From: Serinus canaria
Lineage: Eukaryota > Chordata > Aves > Passeriformes > Fringillidae
Assembly (NCBI RefSeq): GCF_022539315.1
Contig: NC_066323.1
Location: 10,715,219 to 10,779,218, forward strand
Direction of reading: 5' to 3'
Length of the DNA: 64,000 bases
Below the pieces are notes generated by a model. It did no database searches. It was not told the DNA's origin and was given only the letters and a program-made list of their open reading frames with translations. Shown in pieces: positions 39,901 through 54,900 of the stretch. How positions within the stretch are numbered: position 1 is the first letter of the stretch; each line of letters opens with the position of its first letter. A program made the translations under genes and the position numbers.

Positions 39901-42900
39901 CAAAAACCAATGGACCTGGGTCTGGCTGCACAATAGTTTCTTTGGCACTACTGAAGTCATATAAATGTACACTGGCTCACAAGAGATGAAAAACCAGTCA
40001 GACGAAGAATATAACAGCCACTCTGAATACAGAATAAAGTTATCTTCTTGTTTCTGAATGAAGCTGGCCAGTGTTAGATACCAACTTATAAATAAGATGT
40101 GGCTGTAATTGTGCTTCTTGTTCCATTTTTTCCTCTCTGCTAACCAGGCTGCTCTCTCACCCTCCAAGAGCTTTTGTAGTGTGAGGGCTGGGGAGATGAC
40201 CATGGTTGGGAGTACTGTCTAAGGGAAGTGCAAAAGCAGAATATTGCTGCCAGGAGAGGAGGAGCAGCCTCATGCTGATTATTGAATGGACCCGTGTAGT
40301 GTGAGCAGGTACCTACTGTGCATAAATAGCCCTTTGGTGGGGGGAATCATCATGTGTGCACAGGAAATGCCTCTGTAGCTCCCTTGGGGGCTATCAGACA
40401 GGCTGTGTGGTAGGATGAGCCCAGGACTGGACACAATGATACCCCAGCATGGCAGGGAGTAGCTGGAATGCAGCCAGGAGTTTCTCTTCTGGGAGCTTTA
40501 TTTCAGGCTTTGCTGTTATTTGCTGGATTGTGAACATGTCTGTTTACACTCTCTCATATCAGAGGCTTTCAGCTACTTTGGTTTTTGATGGTTATTGATA
40601 TCATCAATGCTTTTGGGTTCAAGTGGTGGTTGGAGCAGTAGAGTTCTGGCTGCAGCGAGAAAGAAAGAGAGGTCTAGCTTCAGAGGTCAGGGCCACTGCC
40701 TGTACTGTCTCTCCTGAGTGCTGAACTGCACTGTGGATCTCATGCTTAGCAGAGAGGCAGAACAGTTGCTTTTGGCCAGGGGAAATTTGCAGATTAATAA
40801 ATTACTGTCTGTAAAGCACTTTGAAGATGGAAAGCCCTGTGCAGCTCCTCAGGATTATTACTATATGGCTCTTACTCCACTGATGGGGTTCCAGTCGCCT
40901 TATTTTCCTTCTGATTTGTGACAGCCCCAGAAGCTGAGAAGCTTATTTTAGTGTGTAAAGTCAAAAGAAAAACAGATTAAACTGCATTATTGTTTTCTAA
41001 AGAAAACTAAATAACTAAATCCCTCCCCCACCACCATCTCCTGGGATTTCCTGACTTCCTCCTACTCTTCCAATCTCAGCTTCTTGCTGTCCTAATTTAG
41101 GATGTGATTTTATAACCATCCATACCCATCTGTGAGCTACTGTGGTTGTAGAAGTTTATGGCACTTGGGGGCATGAAGTCATTGACACTGAGGGTGTTGA
41201 AAGCTGCACAGCCCTGGAGTGGATGGAGATAAAAGCCGTGGAGCAGAGCTGACCTGGGTGCAGACATGTCCCCACAGCCGCCAGCCTCTCTCCACACCCA
41301 CCAGAGCTGTGCCCACTAAGGAGATAAAACCTCATGTCTGCTTCTTGTCAGCTGAGGAAATGGGTTGTGAGGGGTGAGCTCTGTGCAGGCATCATGGTGT
41401 GACCTATCTGCATTGAAGTGCAGGAGCGTGTGGAGGAAAGCAGCCCTTTCTGGGTGTGTTGCTGATACAGCATTGAACAGTCACCTTTGCTCCTGTGTGT
41501 GTATCAAAGAGGGCATCAGGGAGCTGTCATGTCCCCCTTTCACAGACACAGGGCTGAGCTCTCATTGTCAGAGGTTTTGTGGCACCCAGGTGACTCTGCT
41601 GGACTCTTGGACCTTTGTAGTGCATTTTACTGCCTGCTGTGTTTGCTTGGTTCCCATCCTTGTCCGAGGACAACTGCTGCAGCATCTTTGTAATGCAGAC
41701 ATCCCTGTGGGATGGACAGGGAAGAATTGCTGACTGTATTTTAAAGCAGGCAACAGAGCACCTGGCTAAGTGCAGTGACTGGGGTGCATGGGTTTAGCTA
41801 AGCAAGCCTGCTGGCAGGGCCAGGAGTTTAGCCCGGACCTTGTCAAGTCCCAGTGTGGTGTCCCAGGCACACAAGAGCCTCTGCCAGCAAGCTCAGCTTA
41901 AGCACAGCTCAGCAGTGATGCTGATCAGATAAACCCCCTTTTTCATGCTGCCTCTCCTACAGATGACTTTGCAATGGGGTGTTCCATTTCCTGTACCTCT
42001 TCCTATGCTGCTCTGCTTTGCTTCACGCATAAATTTTCTCAATGAAGTGGGATGGAAAGTAGCTGTTTGCTCTTCTTATCCTTCAGGGAAGCAGTTCATG
42101 CCCCTACTTTTATCATTTTGATCTCAAATTTAAAGAAAGCCTCCAGAAAAATATGTCAAGCTTGCTAGAAAAATCTGAATATAATTTTTTTTTTTTTTTT
42201 TTTTTTTTTTGGCCCAGTTGCTGGGGGTAACCAAAATACTCTGCCACATGCAGTAAACAGCTTTATGCACAGATAGAAAGTGAAGTCACAGAGCTCACTG
42301 TGGAGGAGTTCTAAGAGACACAAATAAGGACTACCCAGTGTTACAGGCTGTGCTTGATGAGATAAGGCGATTCAGAGTCAGAAGCTCTGGGCTCCATTAC
42401 AGAATCATAGTTTTTTGGATGTCTTGCTTTGGCTGCTTCCCCTGAAGTCAACAGAAGTTTATGCAGTCAGCTTGTTTTCCATGACTTTGGCAGAGGCAGA
42501 TTTTCACACCTGTTTAAATTAGGCATTCAGGGTCTCAAGTTAATCAACTGCCATGTACAGGTGCTTTGCAAAACTGAACCATTCTGCAATAGAAAGTCCT
42601 TTTCCTTCTTCTTTTCTGAGCTGTCCTACCTATTCAAATGATAAAAGCACTTGGGGGGAGAGAGAGACTCTATCCCAGTGTGCAGCATCCAGGTGAGAGG
42701 CTTCTGTGGGGGCCTCACAGCTCAGTGGCAATGCAGGATGAATATGATGAAACTTGGGAGAAATGTAAAACCATGTCACCAATGCCATCACAGCAGAACT
42801 CCATGGATGGGGTTGGGCTGTGTAGGAGCTTTGTGCCAGGACCACTTCCACATCCTTGCTCTTACTGGAGAGGCTGTGGGAGGAAGGCAGTGGGGTTATG

Positions 42901-45900
42901 AGAGGTCTCTTTGGATGTGTTTCCACTGGAAGTGAGATTATAAATTTCTGCAGAGTTGGCACAGCCTCTAGGCTGAGCCTCCAAGGCAGCATTCAGCTAC
43001 AACCAGATTTTAGGTGTTCTGTGGCCACCGTCACTGCTGCAGAAGTAGTGAGAGCAAACGGTGAGAGCCAGCTGATCTTGGCTGGGCCTAACCCAACTTC
43101 TGTGTCATTCCCACCCATCTCAGCGTGTTTTGGTTTGTGCCTCTTCTCCTAGTTAAGGGCAGAGCTTCTCATTTGTTTTGTTCCATGCTTCTCTTCTTCT
43201 GCCCGGTTGTATGGTCAGATGGGATACTACTGAGCAGGGAACACAGCCAGGGAACAGGGGGTGGTCTCGTGCAGGGTAGAAAAGGAGGAATGCAGACAGA
43301 GTGGGGAGAGTGGGTGCTCCTGGCACTGGCATAAATGGGAGATGCTTCCATGTGTGGTGCTGGCCACAGCTGGTGCCTCCTGTGCTCACAGCACGGCTTC
43401 TCCATTCAGCCTGGCTTCTTCTCCTTCCTTTTCACCGACTGAGCTTGAAAGATGGTGGTGAGGAAAATTTTTTTTAAGGTAGTACTGATCAATTCTTGCT
43501 TAACTGCTTTGTGTCATCAGCTTTTTCTGCCTTATTGATGCTGATTTGTGCATCATGATAACAGACTGGTCTTGCTGTGCCCCCCGGGTAGTGGCTGACT
43601 CATACTGGCTTTGCTTTAAGGTAATGCAGCAGGGACAGATGAAGAAAGTAGGAAGCTGTTGAGATATGACTTGGCAGCCCCAAAAAGCCAGCTGTGTCAT
43701 GGGTCATAACAAAAGAAGTGTGGCCAGGAGGGTCAAGGGAGGTGATTCTGCCCCTCTACTCTGTTCTGGTGAGACCCCACCTGCAGTGCTGTGTTCAGCT
43801 CTGGGGTCCCCAGCGTACAAAGGACATCAATCAGTTGGAGTGAGTCCAGAGGAGGGCATGAAGTTGATCTGAGGGCTGGAGCACCTCTCCTGTGAAGTCC
43901 TCACACATTATATCAGGCAGAGCCTGGCTATCTTGGGAGAAAAAAACACCCCAAAATGTAGAACTAGCAGTGTAACTGTCAGCATGGCACAGGGAGGAGG
44001 GAAGCTGTGCAAAGCACCTCAATTTTTGTCTGCAGTGTTTTATGTAAGGACATTTTGCTGCAGCCTGTGGTGTTCCTGCCATCTCTGCTCCGAGTGATGG
44101 GTCATGGCACTATTCCTGAGCCCTCGGGGTCGTGCTGGGTGGCTTTGCCCTGGCAGCAAGGAGGAGCCCTTGCCTTGGGAGGGAGGCACAGCCTAGGATC
44201 TGCCCCTGCACAGTTGCTCCTGTGCTCTGGGTGTAGCTGTTCATTACCAGCAGTAATGTGCTGTGTCTGGGGTTCAGCTGAGAGCTTGCAGCACCGCAGG
44301 GCACGTGGGGAGCCTTAGCACTACCAGTTTGCTGTGACAGTGTCCCTGAAGCCAGGCCAGCTCTGAGACAAAACCTCCAGCTACAGCTCTTAGAGTAAAA
44401 CAGTAACAGTCCCCTCTTCCCAAGCCAAGAAGGCAAGGCCTGGGCATTGTTTTAGAGAAATGTAGGAAGGAAAAAAAAAAGAAAATAGTTGTATTTATTT
44501 TCAATAACTCATTCAGGTTGAACGGGTAAGTAGTTTTACAGTGCTGATTTATGGGCTGTTGCAAAATGCAAGAGCTGCTCATGATTGCAAATTTCATTGA
44601 TCTTGACTCCAAGAATTTCGGTACAGTAATGTTTTATATAGTTTCTTCTCTCCCCAGTCCTGCCATTTGAAGTAATAAGGATGATTTGCCTTTATGCAGC
44701 CCAAGAGGAGATGCAAGTCAGATGCTGGGAAGAGAACCTGGGCATCCTGATTTACAGAGCCAGGTCTGCTCCTTTCAGAGGGGAAGCCTTTCTTTACACA
44801 AAAAAATGCCCTGTCTCCATGAGTAGCAGTCCATGCTTTATCATGCAGTTAGCAGGCAGTCTCTGCAGGCTCATTTGTCTCATTGCCACTCTAAGGACAC
44901 TTGACCATGCCCCAATGCTGGTTCATGGCCCCAGCAGCATAAAGCAGTCTGCTGGTTCCGGTTTGCCCTGATCAGGGTCTGATGGGTCATTATGCTCCTT
45001 TCCAAGGTGTGAGGCTTCCAGCAGTGGTTTGGTCTTTGAAAAGGAGCCTCAGCACTGTCTGTGGTAGCAGCCATAGTGTGTGACGCTGTGCACTTTTGAA
45101 AGATCTGTTTGTTTTTAGATGATGAGCACTCTCCAGATATTTGGGTTTGGGCTTCCTCTGAACAAATGCTTGTGTTCTGGGTAGCTTCACCGCCTTTTCC
45201 TAGCCCAATTCATTCTCTTCCTCCAGAAGTAGCACTCTGTCATATGGGAGTTTGGCATACTGCAGTAGGAGCAGTGAAGCTTGCATTTACATTTATGTGT
45301 AAACCCGCCAGAAAACATTTCTATTCTTACTGGCCCAGATTCCTCCTGCCCATGACTAACCATTGCTGAGCCACAGGAGTTAGCATCACTGCCTTTAAGT
45401 GCTGCAGGCCTGTCCTCTCAAAGGTTTATCTCATCTTTTTTTAATTAAGTATGAATTTGGGGGCAAGCTACTTCCCATTGTCTATTTAAGGAAGAATAAA
45501 TGCCAGAAATCCTGCTTTGGGCCTGTGAAGTCAGTTCAGAAGAATTCAGAAGAATTGGGCTCAAAGAGCATATTGTATTCTGTTTCTCCTCTCAGTCTGA
45601 GTTCTAATATCTACAAATGGGAGAGGCTTTGCAGTGTTGTCTCTGGTGAGCCTGTGTGTGATGTGCTGAGACACTGCTCCCAAGGACTGCTGCAGGCAGC
45701 ACACCCCTCTCCCGTTTGACTCATTTTGGGTTCTCAGACGTCAGGCTGCCCTAGCAATGCCTCCCAGCAGCTCCAAGACAGGCACTGTGGGAAGTGTGCC
45801 ATGCTGTGCTCTGCCTTGTCAGCGTGGGGAGGCAGGAGGTGCAGTGACAGCAGCCTCCCTGTGTGTCTCAGTTGGCTCTGACAGTGCAGGTTGCTCCCAG

Positions 45901-48900
45901 GTTTGCTGGCACCCTGGGACTGTGCTTTGCTTGCACCAAGTCCCTGCCTGCCTGGGCATCCTGATGGGTAGGAGGAGTGGAGTGGAGAGGAGTCCTTGGA
46001 AGAGAAATAGGTTTGGACTGTGCTTTTTGTGGTGAAACTGTTTGCGAATGACAAGAATATTTTTTAAAAGAAAGTAATTAAAGAAAAGAAGCTCTATACA
46101 GCTTTCTCTCATGCTGGCTGTTTTCTGTGTCAGTCCAAGTCTACTGTGAGCCACACTGAGCCACTGCCTGTTGTTGAACTGTGCTTGGGGTTTGCACCTG
46201 GCACTGCCTGGGTATACAAGAGAACCTCCTGCTACCTGCTCTGTACTTGTTCCTTCTGCCCCTTAGGCTCCAGTTCTAAATTTCATTCTCAACAGTCTTT
46301 CTGTGTCACTTATTACGGCTTGTTCTCATTGTGTTGTCCTGGTGTGCACAGGTGTCACATGAATCCATCACAGGAAAGACAGTCCTCACTTTTGGAACCC
46401 ACAGTCCAGCTTCTTCTGGCAGGGAAAGTTACCCACAGTGTTAAGGGAGTGTTGATGTTTGATTTCTTTTTTTTTTTTTTTTTTTGCCCCCTCCTATTTT
46501 AGCATGTCTGTTTCCATCTTCCCTATCATTGTGTATGGATGCACACACTACTCTGGCATTGTTGTCATCCAAATTTTATCTTCCCACATAAGACTTTTGT
46601 GGTAAATTTTCTTGGAGCTCTGTAGGAAGCGTAGTTTTATGCAGGAATATCCTATTCTATTGTCCTGATGAGAGATAAATAGCTTGGCATAAACGTAGGA
46701 GGTGTACTAATGAAAACAGAAGTTTCCAGGTTCTCTAGAAATGAACACAGTGTTCTTGTTCTGTTTTATAAAAGCTCAGTTTGCTTTCATTGAGAACACT
46801 ACAGTTTTGTCTCTGATTTTAATGGGGACAGAACCAAGGGCTGTGGGGAGCACGGGCAGAACTGTTTTCCTCCTGCAGACTTGCAAGCCTAAGGCACCTT
46901 GTTCTTCCTGGCTGCAGAGCGCTGCGATGACTGGGGTGTGGACACCATGAAGCAGATCCAGATTTATGATGGGGAACCTGCCAAGATCAAATGCCCACTT
47001 TTTGAGACCTTCTTGAAGTACAACTACAGCACAGCCCATTCTGCTGGCCTAACCCTGATCTGGTACCGGATCGCGCAGGACCGGGATCTGGAGGAGCCCA
47101 TTAATTATCGTCTCCCTGACAATCACATCAGTAAGGATAAAGACACCCTTTGGTTCTGGCCTGCTCTTCTCAATGACACTGGGAATTACACCTGCATGCT
47201 CAGGTAGGTCATGTGGTGCAGTTTCTGTACATCTCCAGTGCAATCAAAGGTGAGGAAATGATGCTGTTAGCACCAGAACTTCCTGTGGGGAGACTACCAT
47301 TTACAAAAGCATTAATGGGAAAAGAATGTTGCAATTATAGGACTGCTTAGTGCTGAGCCAATTTACATGGCAGTAATGCTTGGAGCCTTACAGACACTAA
47401 TGAGCGTGCCTCTCCTTGCTGCAAGTGTCCATGAAAATATTATTGCTGAGCCCATGGCAAAATCCACAGGCACTCACCATTAAGAAGTGATCTGCATGTC
47501 TAGAGTAAAAATAGCTTCAGATGCAGGGGTAATGTTTTGACTGCACGCTAATTTGGCAAAGATTCATGAGATTCAGACTTCTAGGAAATTAAAAGTGTCT
47601 CTAACTGTGGTTCAAAATGAACGTAGCAGCTGCTATGCGTAAGAGCTCTTTTTGGTCTTCCTCACATTGTCTTTTGTCTGTGTCTTTGACCTTATGATCT
47701 GCTTTAGCAGCAGGAGAGTGGATGTTGCTTGTTAGTCATCTTTATAGGCTTTTGTGAGCTTGTGTGGCCACCTCTGGTGGGGTTTTCTTTCCCATTTACA
47801 AATGAGTCAGCTAAGGCTGTACATACCTCATCAGCGCTGTGATGCTTGTTATTGCAGATGTGATTTTTATTTCATTCCACTCCACCGCTGTAGGAGTAAA
47901 CAAGTTTCAGCTTATCAGCCCTGTTCTTGTCCACCCTTAGGAACACAACCTACTGCAGCAAAGTTGCTTTTCCCTTGGAAGTTGTTCCAAAAGACCAGCA
48001 CTCTTGTGTGAGCCATTCCATAAAACCCACTGAGGAGATGTTCTACTTGGAGCATGCCAATCAGAAGATCACATGTCCAGATATTGATGGGTTTTACCCT
48101 GCCACTGTGACACCAACTGTCAAGTGGTACTTGGTAAGAAGAACTTACTTGGGCAGCAGGGGGATGCAGTGGTGTGTGTGAAAAAGCAGTGGTTGGCATG
48201 GCAGTCATGGAACTGCCTTTCAGAGTCTCCCCAGTGATGATACTGTTAATGAAGCTTTACTAATTTTAAGAGCTCTGCTTCCATTGAGTTCAAGGGTAAA
48301 ACTGCTCCTGGAAAGAAATTGAGAGCTAACACTGAAGCTTTTTTGACCAGCGTGCACAAGTGAAAAATACTCCTAAGAGGGGTTTAGGTGGCTCAGTTCA
48401 GTTCTGGGCAGTGTGACTGACCTGCTGTGTGTGAGCCTCTCACTTTCCGGTAAAGGAAACTGTCATTCATATTCCCTCTTCTTTAAAAAACCCCACCTGT
48501 TAATGAAAATTGCATCCTTTCCAAAATCCTCTGAGGTCAGAAAGTGAAGTTGTACATCAGGCTGTGCAAAGACAATAGGTGTCCTTTTTGAAACAATTCA
48601 GGAAACCTCTTTTCTGAAGACTGATGCATCTCTACCCCACCCTCCACACTTTTCTGAATATTAGACTAGACTGTCTCCAGCCATCCTCAGATTCTTGCCT
48701 ACAGAATTACTGCTCAATTTTCTTAAATTTGATTTCACTCTTTCTCTCTAGGTGGATGCCTTTAGTCAGTAGAGAATAAGTCGTCTCAGGGGATGTAAAG
48801 TATGAGAGTTATGGCAATAAATTCTTCGATAACATTCTATAAAGTGCTTTTGTATTTCTAGATAGAAGATTTTGTATAAATGAATTTAATAATAAGAGAA

Positions 48901-51900
48901 ATTGTCAACAAATTTAAAAAAGAAATTTAAAGGACCCAAAAGGAAAACCCTACCTCTAAAACCTTTCAGGAAAAACTTCCTCTTGTATCAAGAGGAGCCA
49001 TTTCACTCCAGTAGTTTAAATGCTTTACTTGTATCATTCATTGAAATTCACATCTCGGCAATCAATTAGCAGAATGAAACAAAAAGCCCCTTGGAAGTAA
49101 TTTTTCAGGCAGCAAGTCATCCCATGCCTAATAAAAATCATTAAAAATGCTATATGACCCCTGTCCTAAACTACCCCATTAGGATGTATCAGATTTGGAA
49201 ATGTACCATTCAAAAATAATCTCTTAGAAAATGTGCACATCTTTGTGTTTTATGACAATCAAGATGTTATCTGCATAACCTCTTTCTGAAAAGGAATCTC
49301 CAGCTTGGTATTTTGGCAGTTTTCCTGTCTTGCCTGACAGAAAGAGAGGAGTTATTAAGGATTATGTACTATAGATTCTCGTTTGCTATTTGCAAATTCT
49401 GGGGCCTCATCCTCAGCTGAAGGCAGCCAGGAGAGCTTGATTAGTCCCAAAAGATGGACATCAATGGGGTACATGTCCTTTAGTCCTGGTATCCATTTGT
49501 GAATACGTCATCATTTTCTTCTTATCACTTTTTACTTTGTTCTTCATTCTGCTGAGGTGCTCACTTTGATTGCCAATGAACTTCTGGATCAGAGATCTCT
49601 CCTTTATAAAATTGTCTGTGTTTAAAGTGGGATAAAGTTATTAGGGTGATCTGCTTCATCACTTCATTTTCAAGGTGAACATAGCAGTCTACACTCCAAC
49701 ATGCTCAAAGTTCATGGTATTTAGGTCTGTCCTACATCATGATCCCAAGTGTCATATTAATAGTTTAAATCAGATCTTTGTAGAAGCATTTAAACCAATA
49801 TTTGCACTTTTGAGTCCCAAACTCAAGTATTTTTCTGCCTGACTCCAGAACTGCAACTCGGTGGATGGCTTCTATGAGCGACATCCCCAGGGGCCCAGGC
49901 TTGTCATTGGCATTGTCCGCAGTGCCTATAAAGGGAATTACACTTGCATTGTGACATTCAAGGACCATGGAAGAACCTATAATCTCACCAGAACCATAAA
50001 GATGAAGGTGGTGGGTAAGAATGACTTTAAAATTGTAAAATGCATGTGGGTAACTGCAGAAGTGGTAAAAAAAGCTGGAAGAGTTTGTTGTAGGATCCAT
50101 TTGTGGTTGTAGTCAATCTGTGTTACCCAGCTGACCTGAGCTGGGGTCAGACTTGTGTGACTGTCCAGAACATACTGCAGTAGATGTCTCTCCTATCATC
50201 TTGTCAAGTGCCCCAAATACAGAGTGGCCAGCCTCAGGCTGGTGAGGTTCAGTCCATGAGATGGCCAGGGCTACCCTCTGCTGGCATGTGAATGCATAAC
50301 CTTGGCACTCCTGCTCGTGGTCTCTTGTGCCCTTTGCTCGTCACTATTTCTGGGATTATCACTTCATAGCCAGCTTGTCTTGATCTTCTTGGAATCTCAA
50401 AGCCATTTGTGCTGGGGTTGAGACTGCTAATCAGCTAGGCAGAGCTCGAGGTACCCACTGCTTGGACACATCTGTCCCAGGCACAGAGGCTCAGCCTACC
50501 TGCCAGGGAATTGCAGAGTTTAAAAACCTAGTGAGCTGTAGGATACATTCTGAGTTCCATGGAAACAGCTGCTTTAAGGGTTGAAATAGATATTTGTGAC
50601 ACAAAATGAGGTTTGTATTGTGTTTTTTAAAAGCAGCAGTAAAAAGAAATTGGTGCAGCTTATGCCTTGGGAAGATGAGAAGGTTATGGAGCTCTTCTCA
50701 TGTGAGAGGCCCAAACTAGCTTACCTAAACTTTGAGGGAGCCTTGAAATCTGGACCTGGCCCTGAGTTTGGGAATTAGACTTGTGTGTGCGTAGAACTGC
50801 AGCAGGAATGCATCACAAGTTAGTCTGGGGAATGTGCAGTGCGGCACGAGGGAGTGGGGCTGCAAGGATTCCAGGTTTTCATGAAGTCTGGGGCCCCATG
50901 GGGGCTCTCTGTTGTCTCCTGCAGGATCTCCAAACAAGGCCTTGCCACCACAGTTCACCTCTCCAAATGAGAAAGTTGTGTACGAACTGGAAGCAGGTAA
51001 AGTCCAACACTCACAGCGTGCCAGTGGGACAGGGAGACCCAGCCAGGCACAAAGCTCTCCCTTCCACTGCATCCCCAGTGCTTTTTCTCACAGAGCACTC
51101 GAGCTGCCACGGCTTGAATAGTGAACAGTATGGGATGCTAGTTTTTGATGGAGAGCACAGCTTCAAAAGCTGATTTTTTGCAAGATATTCAGGTGTGATG
51201 ATACAGAACTGCAGCTGCAGAAGTAGATGAAATTGGGGTACTCAGCTGCTTAGGAGAATTCTTGTAGGACCATGTTTTAGCCCTGGCCCTGGCTGTGGTT
51301 TGCTCCCATCCTCCCTCATTCACCCCTAGAGTGGCTTTAAGGCTTTAGTCTTCTAGCCAGTTCTTGCTCATTTCCCCTTTTTTTGGCAGATGACTTCCTA
51401 ATTAATGACAGCTCTTCTCTGCTGACCTTGCAGCACTGGGTAATGGGGTACCACACCCTTTCCCTCACCCCTTCCCCCACACCATCAGTTTTACCTAATA
51501 GCTTTTTGGAGCAATTCCCTATATCAAATGGATTGTGTCCCATTACATTGATGTAATAAATGTGGTGGCAATGATGATGATTAGCACCAGAGTCTTCACT
51601 TTAAAGAACAGCTCTTTTGGCTCAGAAGGTCAGATTTCACCCATAGTCCTCTGTAAGATAAAATCACTTACTGATCACCAAGATATTCGCACTCCCAAGT
51701 CTGATCTTGAGCAAAGTCAAATTCCCGAAGAAATTTTTCCAAACCAAAATGATTGTGTGGAGCTTGAGCCTTCACTTTATGGCATCTGTCCCCTGTACAG
51801 TGGGATTGATTAGCACTGCCTGGGTTTCCAGGGAAGTGGTTGGCATGGAGCATGTCCCTTTGGGTGGGTCACTTCGTGCAGTCAAGGAATTTGTAACACA

Positions 51901-54900
51901 TTTGAGGAGGCAGGACATCTTTTTCGATTTATCTGTCTGTCACAAATCCTCATGTCCAGGGATGTTAAGCTGTTATTACAGTTTATGTCAGAAAGTGGAT
52001 GTTGGCCTCATTCTTTCCTGAAGGGACACAGAGCTTAGTCTGGTAGGATTTTGGAAAGCACAAAAGTGAAGGGGTTGCCTGCACTGCAATACCTTTTCTC
52101 CTAGGAGATGATGTTCCTTTCTTTTCAGGTGATGACCTTATTCTGCCCTGTGAGGTTTTCTTCACATTCCTGAAGGACTCCCGGACCGAGGTGTGGTGGA
52201 CCATAGATGGGAGAAACACAGATGACATCACGGACCCCAAGATAAAAGTCACACAAAGGTAACACGTAATATGAACCTTCATTTCTAATCTCCTGGGTCC
52301 TGTGTAGGTAAAGGCATGTGACAGTCCTAATGGAGTGTAGTCTCCCTGTTAATCAGAAGCCCCTGTGTCTGCACCCTGCTGTGATGAGCACCAGGACCTC
52401 CAAGAAGAAGGCCTCCAGACCTGGACAGTGTCATATCTTACAGATGGATTTGAGGGAGCTTTGTTAACCAGTTCACATCATCATTTGTTCAGGTCCTGGT
52501 AGTGATGCCAAAAGCTACTGTTGTTGTGGGACTTATAAAACAGGGGCTAGCAATTCTATTTAGAGGAGTGTTCCCAAATAGCATAGGGTAAAAAAAGGGT
52601 TTCAGAAAAACAGAGACTGAAAACAAAAATGTAATGTTATACATAGTATTGATTAGGAAGAATAGAGATTCAATCCCATCAAGAACCCAAATGAGGATCA
52701 AAGTCCCATTTTCTGGATGCTGAGTTACAAGTGGAAGGCAGTCACTGCCCCAGCTGATTTGCAAACCAATGTAGAAAAAGGAAAGGCAAAAGGAAATACT
52801 GTATCCTGTCGCCGACATGTTTTATGAAAAATCCTTTACTTAGGATTTTTCCTCTCCTGAGAGCTGAGAGGCCTCAGGAACAAACTGTAAACAATTCTTA
52901 TCTGCTGCTGTGGAATGCAACAGGGGATGTCTGTGATTGGCCCCGTCAAACTGTTTCCAATTAAGAGCCTATCACAGAACACCTGTCCAGCCGGTCTCGG
53001 TCTGGGAGGACACATTCCTTTTCTATTCTTAATATAGCTTTGTAGTGAAATCCTTCTCTCTATTCTTTTAGTATAGTTTTTATATATTATGTATCATATA
53101 ATAATAAATCAAGCCTTCTGATACATGGAGTCAACTTTCTCATCTCTTCCCTCATCTTGGAACCCCTGAGAACGGGGTAACAGTATCCTAATTTTGCAGA
53201 CGGTCAATTCAGTCAGAGAGAGACAAAGTGACTCATCCAGGACTGCATAAGGAATGTGACGTGAGCTCTAAATCTTGAGTTCATGAGATCTTCTTGTTTA
53301 TAGGCAAGAACTTCCATTTCCTCTAAAAGGCAATGTGGCACAGCTGCAATGAGAAAATTATGAGCAGTAAAATAAATATTAAGGAAAATCAGATAAAGGA
53401 ATAAGTGCAGCTGTATTACAATCTGAAGTGTATATTGATTTATAAATATCAAGTTATGTGTTTTGGCCTTTTTAAAGGAAGAGGTTATATCAGGGAAAAG
53501 AATATCTGTCACTAAAAACTTGCTGCACTTTCACATATGTAATGCTCTAGTTTTTCTCTTACAGTGAAATTACCAGAGATTTTGAAGACAAAACTCTGGT
53601 AAGGACTCTAACAGTTGCAAAAGCCACAGCAGAGGAGCTGAAGCGGAATTACACTTGCCACGCCAGGAACGCCAAGGGCGAGGAGCGCAGCCAGGCCGTG
53701 GTGCGCATGAAAGGTGCAGTGCCTGCAGGGCAGGGGGGTGCTGGGGGGGCTCTGCTGCTGCCTTCAGCCTTGCCCTGCAAAACAAGTCAGGGGACAAAGA
53801 GTTCCATCCGCCCTTTCTGCCTAACACAGTCTGTTCTGTAGGCACTGCTGGCATACTGAGCCACTTCTCGGAGGCAGGGAACAAAGGGCCCCACCATGGG
53901 CAAGTTCGTGGGTGGAGAAAGGACAGATCTGTTGTCCTCATCCCATCCCTGTGCCACAGCTGAAGCAGAGCTGAGAGCACAGGCTGCTTGAAATGATTTC
54001 AGGTTATTTGGTTGTGTGAGGGTTTTGCATGACACAACATCTAGCAGTTGGCATCCTCAGAAGACAGTCTGCACTCGCTGGCATTGCTCAGGGAGTGAGA
54101 CAGTCACACCACAGCGCTCTCTGCTTTTACTCCTTGCTGTCATGATGCTGCAGTCTAGGTGCAGCCACCTCAGCATGGATGGTATAGACTGATTCAGCTC
54201 TGTTCTGTGTGGGTTTTTCCAATGTCTTTTTTTCATCAAAGATTTGATTCTTGTTTCCTAGACCCACCTCTCAGTAATAAAAGCTATGTGAGATTTCCTG
54301 ATTAGGGTGGATTTTTCTGCCTCCTGATCAGCCTTATCTAGATCTTCAACACCTGCTTTTACTGTTAGCCGGATGTCCCCTCTCCCACAGGGAATGCTGC
54401 CGTGGCTTGTGTAGCTCACACCAGACACCTTCTTCCCTCTACTCTACATTATAAGCATGGGAAAGCTCTTGGAGGTCTTCACTTGAAGATCTTTTTCTTC
54501 CTGGTACTTGTCCTCCTTCTATTTTAGTTTCATTCCTTTGAGACAAACCTTTTCTGGATTGTTAGGGAGGAACAATAGACCACACACAAAACTGAGAAGG
54601 GCTGAAACCATCTGTCAGTGAGTTCATACTCCATATATAATTTTCTGGGGTGATAATATTTGTACATGTAGCAGAAGTGAATCTGAAATACTCATCTTCT
54701 TTCTCTAAATATCAGTGCCTAAAAACTGTTTTCTAGTGGACTGACCTGTACTGTCCTCCCTTTTCCTCCCCATGTCTGTTCTTGGTTAGTGGACTAGGTT
54801 TGCTCTGAGAAGATGTGGTTACCCACCACTCCTTTTTCGTGCTCCATTCCACAGCAAAGTCCAAGAGCCATCCCTAGCTGCTGCTGGCAGAGCAGCCTTG

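Larger units (their letters stand above)
36910..46917 (+). other. IL1RAP: IL1RAP intron 2
   Basis: A 10.0-kb intron between the signal-peptide exon and Ig1. It holds one CR1 fragment (43,670-43,897), a 26-T run and a shorter poly(T) near 46,469. No additional exon was recognised. Confidence 0.85.

Noticed and set aside
42399..42412. ACAGAATCATAG, resembling the end of a CR1 element
   Set aside because: Only about 12 bases match and no CR1 body is next to it.
46899..46917. Open frame extending upstream of exon 3, suggesting a start at 46,899
   Set aside because: The upstream codons are the intron's polypyrimidine tract and acceptor. The exon joins the signal-peptide exon in correct phase.
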